Translations under genes and position numbers: made by a program
Notes under the pieces: generated by a model
What the model saw: only the letters and a program-made list of their open reading frames with translations
Databases searched by the model: none
Told to the model about the DNA's origin: nothing
Source of the DNA: an uncultured Dechloromonas sp.
GTDB taxonomy: Bacteria > Pseudomonadota > Gammaproteobacteria > Burkholderiales > Rhodocyclaceae
NCBI GenBank assembly: GCA_937996725.1
Contig: CALKUR010000016.1
Location: 1 to 15,190, forward strand
Length of the DNA stretch: 15,190 nt
Reading direction: 5' to 3'
In this document: piece by piece, positions 1 through 6,701 of the stretch
How the letters are laid out: the number at the start of each line of letters is the position of its first letter
How positions within the stretch are numbered: position 1 is the stretch's first letter

Positions 1-19
1 CCGCCAGGCTCCCCATACG

Positions 20-55
20 AAAACCCCATCCCTCTCAACAGAGGGGTGGGGTTTT
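20..55 (+). terminator. Intrinsic terminator of the gene upstream of the window
   Basis: A 15-bp stem (20-34 with 41-55, one G-T wobble) closes a 6-base loop. The left arm starts with AAAA and the right arm ends with TTTT, so the hairpin could stop transcription from either direction. It separates the 4.5S RNA/dnaX unit from whatever lies to the left. The gene it ends is outside the window. Confidence 0.8.
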
Positions 56-115
56 ATACTTTGCGCGCTTGAAAATCCTGTCGCTATTATTCATCGATGC
101 GCTTGTTTGCGCTGG

Positions 116-121
116 TAGAAT
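116..121 (+). promoter_or_regulatory. Candidate -10 element of the 4.5S RNA gene
   Basis: TAGAAT at 116-121 differs from the TATAAT consensus at one base. It lies 5 bases before position 127, where the closing helix of the 4.5S RNA begins, as expected for a -10 box. No good -35 hexamer is present at 16-18 bases upstream, so the assignment rests on the -10 box and its position. An alternative pair, TTGCGC (61-66) and TATTAT (85-90) with an 18-base spacer, would need 5' processing of the RNA. Confidence 0.5.
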
Positions 122-126
122 GATGC

Positions 127-226
127 GTGGCGGGTCTCCTCGCATTGTTAGGTCGTGAATCGGGTCAGGTCCGGAAGGAAGCAGCCACAGCGACTAAGGC
201 AAGTGCCGGGGGTCGGGCTCGCCACC
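127..226 (+). ncRNA. ffs: 4.5S RNA (signal recognition particle RNA, bacterial small type)
   Basis: This RNA binds Ffh to form the signal recognition particle, which targets nascent inner-membrane proteins. The near-invariant SRP domain IV segment lies at 163-186, with the GGAA tetraloop (173-176) and the asymmetric loop AGCAGCC. The flanks fold into a single long hairpin typical of the roughly 100-nt small type: GTGGCG (127-132) pairs with CGCCAC (220-225), 142-147 pairs with 200-206 around a bulge, and 148-155 pairs with 191-197 around a bulged G. The exact ends are inferred from the closing helix. dnaX starts only 22 bases after the 3' end, so RNA and mRNA are probably co-transcribed, at least in part. 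Confidence 0.95.
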
Positions 227-248
227 TTAATTTCCCGGCATCCTACAC

Positions 249-1904
249 ATGAGCTACCAGGTCCTCGCGCGCAAGTGGCGCCCGAAAACATTCGATTCCC
301 TGGTGGGCCAGGATGCCGTTGTGCGCGCATTGACGCATGCATTAGACGCGAACCGCCTGCACCACGCCTATCTGCTGACGGGAACTCGCGGTGTTGGCAA
401 AACCACTATTGCTCGGATTTTGGCCAAGGCTTTGAACTGTGAGCAGGGTGTATCGTCCACGCCCTGCGGCGTTTGTTCCGCGTGCCAGCAGATTGATGCC
501 GGGCGATTTGTTGACTATATTGAAATGGATGCCGCCTCAAACCGCGGTGTCGATGAAATGGTTCAGCTGCTGGAACAGGCCACCTTCCTGCCCAGTGTTG
601 GCCGGTACAAGGTGTACATGATCGACGAAGTTCATCAGCTGACTTCGCATGCCTTCAATGCCATGTTGAAGACGCTGGAAGAACCGCCGGCGCATGTTAA
701 ATTTATTCTCGCGACTACCGATCCCCAGAAGATTTTGGTGACGGTGTTGTCGCGCTGCCTACAGTTCAATTTGCGCCAGATTTCGCCGACCCAATTGTCG
801 TCGCATTTGTCGCATGTGTTGGCTGGTGAGGGGATCCCGGCCGATGGCAAGGCCTTAGAGCTCATTGCCCGCGCCGCCGGCGGCAGCGTTCGCGATGCGC
901 TGTCTTTACTGGATCAGGCGATTGCTCATGGTGCCGGTTCGGTACAGGGGGATCAGGTAGGGCAAATGCTCGGCACCTCGAATCTGTCCCGAATGTTGTC
1001 AATGCTCGCGTCTTTAATTCATGGCGACGTTAATGCTGTTCGCGAGCAGACGCACCAGATGGCTGAGGCAACACTGTCATTTGAATCGGCCCTGGATGAT
1101 CTTGCGCGACTGGCGGTTGCACTGCAATTAATGCAGTTTGATGCAGCCGATGGCGCACAGGAGTTCTCTTCTTTGGCCGAAGATGATGCGCGCCAGTTAC
1201 TAGAACTCGCAGCCCAGTGCTCGCGTCCCTATGCACAGTTAATCTACCAGGTGGCGACGCGTGCCCGTGCCGATCTCCGCTTGGCACCGGATCCTGCCCA
1301 TGGCTTCATGATGGCGATGTTGCGTTTGCTAACCGTTCACCCTGGGAACGCAGCAACGGCACAGCCAATGGTGCTAGACAGTGTTGAGACTTTGCGGCCG
1401 GCGGCCACACCATCTGTCGCTGCCCCGGTACAACGTGCCGCACAACCCACCCACGAATCAGCGCAGCAGCCTCCGGAAGCAGTGCCGCAGATAGTGCAGA
1501 AGTCGCAGTCTGCAGCCTTTAACCCGGAAGCCTGGCCACAGTTGGTCGACCAATTGGGTCTGAAAGGCATGACGCGCGAGCTGGCGCAACATAGTGCCTG
1601 CCAGTCTTTAGCCGATGGCTTGCTCGTCCTGAACTTACCGGCAACGCATCGACAATTGCAGATGCCCGCTTCCGAGCAACGGCTCGCGCAAGCGCTGTCG
1701 GAAAAAATGGGGGCACCGATCCGAGTGCGTTTCGATATTGTTGAACAGGTGGGCGTCACCGCTGCCGTGCTCAAGCAGGAAGCCGCTGTGGAACGCATGA
1801 ACAATGCCGTCGCCGCGATCGAGAGCGATCCGGTCGTGCAGGAAATGATTGATGTATTTGATGCGAAATTGATTGATGGTTCGATCCGTCCTTTGGCGGG
1901 TTGA
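249..1904 (+). CDS. dnaX: DNA polymerase III subunit tau (DnaX), clamp loader ATPase
   Basis: This is the motor subunit of the clamp loader, which opens and loads the beta clamp and, through its C-terminus, holds the polymerase core at the fork. The 551 residues show Walker A GTRGVGKT (45-52), zinc-binding Cys64, Cys73, Cys76 and Cys79, Walker B ending in DEVH (126-129), sensor 1 ILATT (153-157), the arginine-finger motif SRC (168-170) and sensor 2 GGSVRDAL (211-218). A Pro/Ala/Gln-rich linker covers about 366-424. A C-terminal domain (about 425-551) resembles the polymerase-binding part of tau. The protein is shorter than the roughly 640 residues of E. coli tau. No A-AAA-AAG frameshift site is present, so a gamma form is not predicted by that route. 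The ATG has no clear Shine-Dalgarno sequence, but the MSYQVLARKWRP start is the conserved family N-terminus. Confidence 0.97.
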   Translation: MSYQVLARKWRPKTFDSLVGQDAVVRALTHALDANRLHHAYLLTGTRGVGKTTIARILAKALNCEQGVSSTPCGVCSACQQIDAGRFVDYIEMDAASNRGVDEMVQLLEQATFLPSVGRYKVYMIDEVHQLTSHAFNAMLKTLEEPPAHVKFILATTDPQKILVTVLSRCLQFNLRQISPTQLSSHLSHVLAGEGIPADGKALELIARAAGGSVRDALSLLDQAIAHGAGSVQGDQVGQMLGTSNLSRMLSMLASLIHGDVNAVREQTHQMAEATLSFESALDDLARLAVALQLMQFDAADGAQEFSSLAEDDARQLLELAAQCSRPYAQLIYQVATRARADLRLAPDPAHGFMMAMLRLLTVHPGNAATAQPMVLDSVETLRPAATPSVAAPVQRAAQPTHESAQQPPEAVPQIVQKSQSAAFNPEAWPQLVDQLGLKGMTRELAQHSACQSLADGLLVLNLPATHRQLQMPASEQRLAQALSEKMGAPIRVRFDIVEQVGVTAAVLKQEAAVERMNNAVAAIESDPVVQEMIDVFDAKLIDGSIRPLAG

Positions 1905-1938
1905 GTCGTCCATCGCTTGTGAAACAGGGAGTATGACA

Positions 1939-2274
1939 ATGCGTGGTATGGGCGGTATGGGTGGTTTGGGCAATCTGATGAAACAGGCCCAGCAAATGCA
2001 GGAACGGATGAAACAGGCCCAGGCGGAACTGGCCACGGTGGAAGTCGAAGGACAGGCCGGTTCCGGCATTGTCAAAGTGGTGATGACCTGTGCGCATGCC
2101 GTACGTCGCATTACGATCGATCCAGCGGCAATGGATGATCGCGAAATGCTGGAAGACCTCGTGGCCGCCGCCGTGAATGATGCCGTGCGCCGGGTGGAAG
2201 AAACGTCCCAAAGCAAGATGTCGGGTTTCACGGCAGGCATGAACTTGCCGCCGGGTTTCAAACTGCCTTTCTAA
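1939..2274 (+). CDS. ybaB: YbaB/EbfC family nucleoid-associated DNA-binding protein
   Basis: This is a small DNA-binding protein of the YbaB/EbfC family, which forms dimers shaped like tweezers and is almost always encoded between dnaX and recR. The 111 residues begin with a Gly/Met-rich stretch, followed by the family core LMKQAQQMQERM and a C-terminus ending PPGFKLPF that closely resembles E. coli YbaB. I chose the ATG at 1939 because AGGGAG (1926-1931) sits 7 bases before it. The ATG at 1933 is only 1 base from that site, and starts further upstream would lie inside dnaX. The gene begins 34 bases after the dnaX stop and ends 6 bases before recR, so the three are one operon. Confidence 0.95.
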   Translation: MRGMGGMGGLGNLMKQAQQMQERMKQAQAELATVEVEGQAGSGIVKVVMTCAHAVRRITIDPAAMDDREMLEDLVAAAVNDAVRRVEETSQSKMSGFTAGMNLPPGFKLPF

Positions 2275-2280
2275 TCGACC

Positions 2281-2877
2281 GTGTCGGCCACACTTGAAAG
2301 TTTGATCGAGGCGCTACGCTGCTTGCCCGGTGTCGGCCCGAAATCGGCACAACGCATGGCCTATCACCTCTTGCAGCATGACCGCGAGGGGGCAGCGCGC
2401 CTGGCTTTTGCCGTCGATTCGGCGATTAAGCGGATCCAGCATTGCGAGCGTTGCAATACTTATACGGAAACCCCCGTATGTGAGCGCTGCCAGTCTGATC
2501 GCCGGGATGCCTCGGTGCTTTGCGTCGTCGAATCCCCGGTCGACCTGAATATGATCGAGCAGACCCAGGCCTATAACGGCCTGTATTTTGTACTCATGGG
2601 CCGGATTTCGCCGCTGGATGGGCTCGGGCCGCGCAATTTGCGTTTAGACCAGCTGGTAGCCCGAGCCGGGGATGGCATCGTTCGGGAGGTGATCCTGGCG
2701 ACTAATTTCACCAATGAAGGTGAGGCAACGGCCCATTTTGTCAGCGAAATGCTGAAAAAACAGGGGCTCAAGGTTTCCCGAATCGCCCGCGGGGTTCCCG
2801 TGGGCGGGGAGTTGGAGTTCGTGGATAGCGGTACCCTGGCGCAGGCGCTGAGAGAGCGCCGACGGGTAGAATCCTGA
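2281..2877 (+). CDS. recR: Recombination mediator protein RecR
   Basis: RecR acts with RecO (and RecF) to load RecA on gapped single-stranded DNA covered by SSB. The 198 residues match the usual length. Visible in order are an N-terminal helix-hairpin-helix LPGVGPKSAQRMAYHLL (15-31), a C4 zinc finger (Cys55, Cys58, Cys67, Cys70), and a Toprim domain starting near residue 78 with VVESP and the later ATNFTNEGEATA segment. The start is GTG. It is the only start that keeps the conserved N-terminus, and no strong ribosome binding site precedes it. The gap from the ybaB stop is 6 bases, which suggests translational coupling. Confidence 0.96.
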   Translation: MSATLESLIEALRCLPGVGPKSAQRMAYHLLQHDREGAARLAFAVDSAIKRIQHCERCNTYTETPVCERCQSDRRDASVLCVVESPVDLNMIEQTQAYNGLYFVLMGRISPLDGLGPRNLRLDQLVARAGDGIVREVILATNFTNEGEATAHFVSEMLKKQGLKVSRIARGVPVGGELEFVDSGTLAQALRERRRVES

Positions 2878-2889
2878 ATTGTCTTTGCG

Positions 2890-2895
2890 TATAAT
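2890..2895 (+). promoter_or_regulatory. Probable -10 box of the petABC promoter
   Basis: A perfect TATAAT lies 13 bases after the recR stop and about 40 bases before the petA start, giving an expected start site near 2902 and a leader of about 35 bases. TG at 2886-2887 is one base off the extended -10 position. The -35 region (about 2867-2872, TAGAAT) is poor. It would let the bc1 genes be transcribed separately from dnaX-ybaB-recR, as no terminator separates them. Confidence 0.55.
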
Positions 2896-2936
2896 CTTAA
2901 AAATTGATTAAGTCTGAACACTCTGGGGACAGATCC

Positions 2937-3530
2937 ATGAGCATTGAGCAGAAAGTAGATCCTAGCCGTCGCCGGTTACTCGTAACCACCGCGGCGATTG
3001 GGGGTGTGGGGGCGGTCGCCGCTCTGGTGCCTTTCGTCAGCAGCTTGCTGCCTTCTGCACGTGCTCGTGCGGCAGGTGCGCCGGTCGAGGCTGATATCAG
3101 CAAGCTCGAACCCGGTCAAATGATGGTCGTGGAATGGCGCGGCAAGCCTGTGTGGATTCTCAACCGCACCCCGGAAATGCTCGGCACGCTGCCGAAGCTC
3201 AACGAGGCCGTGGCGGATCCGAATTCCGAAAAACCGCAACAGCCCGAATACTGCAAAAACGAACACCGCTCGATCAAAGACAATATCTGGATCGCGATTG
3301 GTATCTGCACCCACTTGGGTTGCTCGCCGTCCTCGAAGTTCTCCGAAGGTGCCTCGCAAGGCATGCCGGGCGACTGGCTCGGTGGCTTCCTGTGCCCCTG
3401 CCACGGTTCGACCTTTGATCTGGCTGGCCGCGTCTTCAAAGACAAGCCGGCACCGACCAACCTCGAAATTCCGCCGCACGCCTATCTGAGCGATACCCGC
3501 CTGATCATCGGCGAAAGCAAAGGAGCCTGA
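2937..3530 (+). CDS. petA: Ubiquinol-cytochrome c reductase, Rieske iron-sulfur subunit
   Basis: The Rieske protein takes the first electron from ubiquinol at the Qo site of the cytochrome bc1 complex and passes it to cytochrome c1. The 197 residues start with a twin-arginine type signal/anchor (SRRRLL at 10-15, then a hydrophobic segment to about residue 38), which fits Tat export of a folded [2Fe-2S] protein. Cluster box 1 is CTHLGC (Cys124, His126 ligands; Cys129 disulfide). Box 2 is CPCHGS (Cys153, His156 ligands; Cys155 disulfide). All six key residues are present. The ATG at 2937 is preceded by GGGGA (2925-2929) at a 7-base spacing. An in-frame TTG at 2904 would add 11 residues ahead of the signal and is not supported. 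Confidence 0.97.
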   Translation: MSIEQKVDPSRRRLLVTTAAIGGVGAVAALVPFVSSLLPSARARAAGAPVEADISKLEPGQMMVVEWRGKPVWILNRTPEMLGTLPKLNEAVADPNSEKPQQPEYCKNEHRSIKDNIWIAIGICTHLGCSPSSKFSEGASQGMPGDWLGGFLCPCHGSTFDLAGRVFKDKPAPTNLEIPPHAYLSDTRLIIGESKGA

Positions 3531-3532
3531 CG

Positions 3533-4834
3533 ATGGCCAGCAACAAGCACTTTGAAAAGTACAAGTCCGACGGTAGCGTAGGCGGCAATGTTCTGGAATG
3601 GATTGACGCACGTTTCCCGCTGACGTCGACCATTAAGGGTCACCTGACCGAATACTACGCACCGAAGAACTTCAACTTCTGGTACTTCTTTGGTTCGCTG
3701 GCACTACTGGTGCTGGTGATTCAGATCGTCACTGGTATTTTCCTGGTCATGAACTACAAGCCGGATGCCAACCTGAACGAAAGCGGTATTCCGATCGCAT
3801 TTGCCAGTGTGGAATACATCATGCGCGATGTGCCGGGTGGCTGGCTAATCCGTTACCTGCACTCGACAGGTGCCTCGGCCTTCTTCGTCGTGGTCTATCT
3901 GCATATGTTCCGTGGGCTGCTGTACGGTTCGTACCGAAAGCCACGCGAGTTGCTGTGGGTCTTTGGCACGTTGATCTTCCTGTGCCTGATGGCTGAAGCC
4001 TTCATGGGCTACCTGCTGCCGTGGGGTCAGATGTCGTTCTGGGGGGCTCAGGTGATCATTAACCTGTTCGGCGCAATCCCGGTCATCGGTCCGGATCTGT
4101 CGACCCTGATCCGTGGTGACTTCGTGGTCGGCGATGCGACCCTGAACCGCTTCTTCTCGCTGCACGTGATCGCGGTACCGTTGATCCTGATCGGTCTAGT
4201 GGCTGCTCACTTAGTGGCGCTGCACGAAGTCGGTTCGAACAACCCGGATGGTATCGAGATCAAGGAAAAACTGGATGCCAACGGTCATCCGCTGGACGGT
4301 ATTCCGTTCCACCCGTACTACACGGTGAAAGATATCGCCGGTGTGGTCGCCTTCCTGTTCGTGTTCTCGATCGTGGTGTTCTTTGCACCGGAAGGTGGCG
4401 GTTACTTCCTGGAGTACAACAACTTCTTCCAGGCAGATCCGCTGAAAACCCCGCCGCATATCGCGCCGGTTTGGTACTTCACCCCGTTCTACTCGGTGTT
4501 GCGCGCCATCGTTTGGCCTATTCTGGGTATCGATGCCAAGTTTTGGGGTGTGGTCGGCATGGGCGCATCCGTCGTCATCATCGCCTTCCTGCCTTGGCTG
4601 GATCGTAGCCCGGTGAAATCGATTCGCTACCGCGGCCCGATCTTCAAGACCGCGTTGACCGTGTTCGTGATCGCCTTCTTTATTCTGGGTTACCTCGGCA
4701 CCCAACCACCGTCGTACTGGGGTGAGAAGATTTCTCAGGTTTGCACAGTCATTTATTTCGGCTTCTTCTTGGCCATGCCTTGGTACTCGAAGATCGATAA
4801 ATACACCATTCCGCCTGAGCGCGTGACCGGCTAA
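3533..4834 (+). CDS. petB: Ubiquinol-cytochrome c reductase, cytochrome b subunit
   Basis: Cytochrome b carries both quinone sites and hemes bL and bH of the bc1 complex in the inner membrane. The 433 residues show the usual eight-helix pattern with heme histidines His110/His124 in one helix and His211/His226 in another. The Qo-site motif reads PVWY (312-315) rather than PEWY, a variant known from beta- and gammaproteobacteria. AAGGAG (3520-3525) gives the ATG at 3533 a 7-base spacing, and the ribosome binding site lies inside the end of petA. Only 2 bases separate the two genes, so translation is probably coupled. Confidence 0.98.
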   Translation: MASNKHFEKYKSDGSVGGNVLEWIDARFPLTSTIKGHLTEYYAPKNFNFWYFFGSLALLVLVIQIVTGIFLVMNYKPDANLNESGIPIAFASVEYIMRDVPGGWLIRYLHSTGASAFFVVVYLHMFRGLLYGSYRKPRELLWVFGTLIFLCLMAEAFMGYLLPWGQMSFWGAQVIINLFGAIPVIGPDLSTLIRGDFVVGDATLNRFFSLHVIAVPLILIGLVAAHLVALHEVGSNNPDGIEIKEKLDANGHPLDGIPFHPYYTVKDIAGVVAFLFVFSIVVFFAPEGGGYFLEYNNFFQADPLKTPPHIAPVWYFTPFYSVLRAIVWPILGIDAKFWGVVGMGASVVIIAFLPWLDRSPVKSIRYRGPIFKTALTVFVIAFFILGYLGTQPPSYWGEKISQVCTVIYFGFFLAMPWYSKIDKYTIPPERVTG

Positions 4835-4847
4835 CGGGAAAGCAATC

Positions 4848-5585
4848 ATGAAAATCAAAACGCTTATTGCCGCAGTACTGATGGTTCCCGCGCTGGCCTT
4901 TGCCAGTGGTGATGTTCACCTAGACAAGGCACCGAATCTGCAAGGCGACAACGCCGCGCTGCAAAATGGTGCCAAGTTGTTCGTGAACTATTGCCAGGGT
5001 TGTCACGGCGCATCGTTCATCCGTTATGAGAAGCTGCAGGAAATCGGTCTGACCGAGCAGCAGATCAAAGATAACCTCATGTTCACCGGCGACAAGATCG
5101 GCGACACGATGAAGATCGCCGCGCGTCCGGACGAACAGAAAAAATGGTTCGGTGTCGTGCCGCCAGACCTAACGCTTGAAGCCCGCGCCCGTGCTTCCGA
5201 AGCCGGCAGCGGTGCCGACTGGATCTATACGTATCTGCGTAGCTTCTACAAAGACGACCTGCGCCCGACCGGCTGGAACAACGTGGTTTTCCCGAACGTT
5301 GGCATGCCGAACGTACTGTGGCAGCTGCAAGGCGTACAGGTTCTGGAAACCAGCACCGATGACAAGGGTGTCGAGCACAAGAAGCTGGTGTTGGCCGAAC
5401 CGGGTCAGCTGACGCCGGAACAGTTCGACAAGCAAATTGCCGATCTGACGGCCTTCATCGTCTGGATGGGTGAGCCGGGTGCCGGTTACCGCAAGACTAT
5501 TGGCTTTGGCGTTCTGGCCTTCCTGGCAGTTCTTTTCGTGGCAGCTTATGCCCTGAAGAAGAACTACTGGAAAGACATTCACTAA
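4848..5585 (+). CDS. petC: Ubiquinol-cytochrome c reductase, cytochrome c1 subunit
   Basis: Cytochrome c1 receives electrons from the Rieske protein and passes them to soluble or membrane cytochrome c in the periplasm. The 245 residues begin with a Sec signal peptide (MKIKTLIAAVLMVPALAFAS, cleavage near residue 20). The heme c site is CQGCH (49-53). Met153 in VGMPNVLW is the likely axial ligand. A single C-terminal membrane anchor spans about 217-235, followed by a basic tail KKNYWKDIH facing the cytoplasm. The start lies 13 bases after petB with a modest GGGAA (4836-4840) site. It completes the petABC operon. Confidence 0.97.
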   Translation: MKIKTLIAAVLMVPALAFASGDVHLDKAPNLQGDNAALQNGAKLFVNYCQGCHGASFIRYEKLQEIGLTEQQIKDNLMFTGDKIGDTMKIAARPDEQKKWFGVVPPDLTLEARARASEAGSGADWIYTYLRSFYKDDLRPTGWNNVVFPNVGMPNVLWQLQGVQVLETSTDDKGVEHKKLVLAEPGQLTPEQFDKQIADLTAFIVWMGEPGAGYRKTIGFGVLAFLAVLFVAAYALKKNYWKDIH

Positions 5586-5620
5586 GTATTAAAACGATAG
5601 CGTCTTTTTGACGCTGCAAG

Positions 5621-5656
5621 GGTCGGGGTCGACGAGGTTCGATCCCGATCTTTTTT
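5621..5656 (+). terminator. Terminator-like hairpin between petC and sspA
   Basis: An 11-bp stem (5621-5631 with 5640-5650, two G-T wobbles) encloses an 8-base loop and is followed by six T residues (5651-5656), the form of an intrinsic terminator for petABC. The sspA Shine-Dalgarno GGAGG begins at 5657, the base after the T run. sspA therefore depends on read-through or on a promoter I could not identify. A second 6-bp hairpin with a TTTTT loop lies just upstream at 5599-5615. Confidence 0.7.
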
Positions 5657-5670
5657 GGAGGATCTAGATC

Positions 5671-6267
5671 ATGATGCATCTGTACTCGGGAACCGTTTGC
5701 CCGTTCAGCCACCGTTGCCGGATTGTGCTGTTCGAGAAGGGCATGGACTTCGAGATCCATGACATCGACCTAATGAACAAGCCAGAGGATCTGGCAGTGA
5801 TGAACCCGCATAACCGTGTGCCGGTATTGGTTGAGCGCGATCTGATTCTTTATGAGCCGAACATCATCAATGAATACATCGATGAGCGTTTCCCGCATCC
5901 GCAACTCATGCCGCCTGATCCGGTGCAGCGTGCCCAGGCGCGTCAGCTGCTGAACGGCATGGAGCGTGAAATCTTCGCGTTTATCGATCCGATAGAACGT
6001 AAGCTGAAGACGGCCGATAAGGCGCGTAGCGAAATTCGCGACCGCCTGATCGAAATCGCGCCGATCTTCAACAAGCAGAAGTATCTGCTGGGTGATGAAT
6101 TCTCCATGCTGGACGTGGCGATTGCACCGCTGCTATGGCGTCTGGATCATTACGATATCGCTTTGCCGAAGTCGGCGGCGCCGCTGTTCAAATACGCCGA
6201 GCGTATTTTCAGCCGCCAGGGGTTCATTGATTCGATGACCCCGCAAGAAAAGATCATGCGTAAGTAA
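5671..6267 (+). CDS. sspA: Stringent starvation protein A, glutathione S-transferase fold
   Basis: SspA is a GST-fold protein that binds RNA polymerase and affects transcription in starvation and acid stress; it is not expected to have transferase activity. The 198 residues show an N-terminal thioredoxin-like half starting MMHLYSGTVCPFSHRCRIVL. It continues with the conserved N-P-x-x-x-V-P-V-L turn (NPHNRVPVLV) and YIDERFPHPQLMPPDP, which is very close to E. coli SspA. The helical C-terminal half contains DVAIAPLLWRLDHY. GGAGG at 5657-5661 supports the ATG at 5671, with a second ATG directly after it. The petABC-sspA-sspB order is typical of betaproteobacteria. Alternative: a generic GST, less likely given the match and neighbour. 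Confidence 0.94.
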   Translation: MMHLYSGTVCPFSHRCRIVLFEKGMDFEIHDIDLMNKPEDLAVMNPHNRVPVLVERDLILYEPNIINEYIDERFPHPQLMPPDPVQRAQARQLLNGMEREIFAFIDPIERKLKTADKARSEIRDRLIEIAPIFNKQKYLLGDEFSMLDVAIAPLLWRLDHYDIALPKSAAPLFKYAERIFSRQGFIDSMTPQEKIMRK

Positions 6268-6275
6268 GGTGCACC

Positions 6276-6689
6276 TTGCTCTCTAGCAAGCCCTATCTGA
6301 TCCGGGCATTGTGGTCATGGTGCTGTGATGCCGGGTTTACCCCGTACCTATCGCTGTTTGTCGACGAGCAGTGCCGGGTGCCGCTGGAGTATGTGCAAGA
6401 CGGCACGTTGACGCTGAATCTGAGTCCGGGTGCCACAGGAGCGCTAGACATTGGCAACGAGTGGATTACCCTCTCGGCCCGTTTTGGCGGCATGTCGCGC
6501 GAACTGATTTTCCCCGTAGGTGCAGTTACTGGTATCTTTGCCCGCGAAAATGGTGCGGGGATGGAGTTTGCCTACGAACCTTCAGTCGTGAGCGAGGTGC
6601 CTACTGAGCATCCGGCGCAGGCTGCGCCATCCGATGAGCCATCACCGCCAACACGTCCAGCCAAGCCCCATTTACATCGGGTCAAATAA
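6276..6689 (+). CDS. sspB: ClpXP protease specificity-enhancing factor SspB
   Basis: SspB is an adaptor that brings ssrA-tagged proteins and some regulators to ClpXP. The 137 residues contain the substrate-binding core starting KPYLIRALWSWC. Next comes VPLEYVQDGTLTLNLSP, then GNEWITLSARFGG and IFARENGAGM. A Pro/Ala/Glu-rich flexible linker (about 105-130) leads to the C-terminal LHRVK, equivalent to the ClpX-binding tail (LRVVK in E. coli). No ATG or GTG start keeps the conserved N-terminus, so I assign TTG at 6276. AAGG (6266-6269) overlaps the sspA stop codon and gives a 6-base spacing. The gene starts 8 bases after sspA, consistent with coupled translation. Confidence 0.92.
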   Translation: MLSSKPYLIRALWSWCCDAGFTPYLSLFVDEQCRVPLEYVQDGTLTLNLSPGATGALDIGNEWITLSARFGGMSRELIFPVGAVTGIFARENGAGMEFAYEPSVVSEVPTEHPAQAAPSDEPSPPTRPAKPHLHRVK

Positions 6690-6701
6690 GCGAGACCTCT
6701 C

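Noticed and set aside
1702..1707. Run of six A in dnaX as a programmed frameshift site for a gamma subunit
   Set aside because: The in-frame context is GAA AAA ATG, not A-AAA-AAG. A -1 shift would stop at 1742-1744, giving a product of almost full length that lacks only about 54 residues rather than a domain I-III gamma form.
1337..1939. Long antisense open frame (200 codons) opposite dnaX
   Set aside because: It lies wholly opposite a well-supported gene, has Ser/Cys/Ala-rich low-quality protein sequence and no ribosome binding site. The similar long antisense frames opposite ybaB, petA, petB, accA and dctQ/dctM were rejected for the same reason.
2904..2936. TTG start for petA
   Set aside because: It adds residues ahead of the Tat signal, overlaps the predicted transcription start, and the ATG at 2937 has a good ribosome binding site.
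5599..5615. Hairpin AGCGTC/GACGCT with TTTTT loop after petC as a terminator
   Set aside because: The T residues are in the loop and not after the stem. The hairpin at 5621-5656 is the better terminator.
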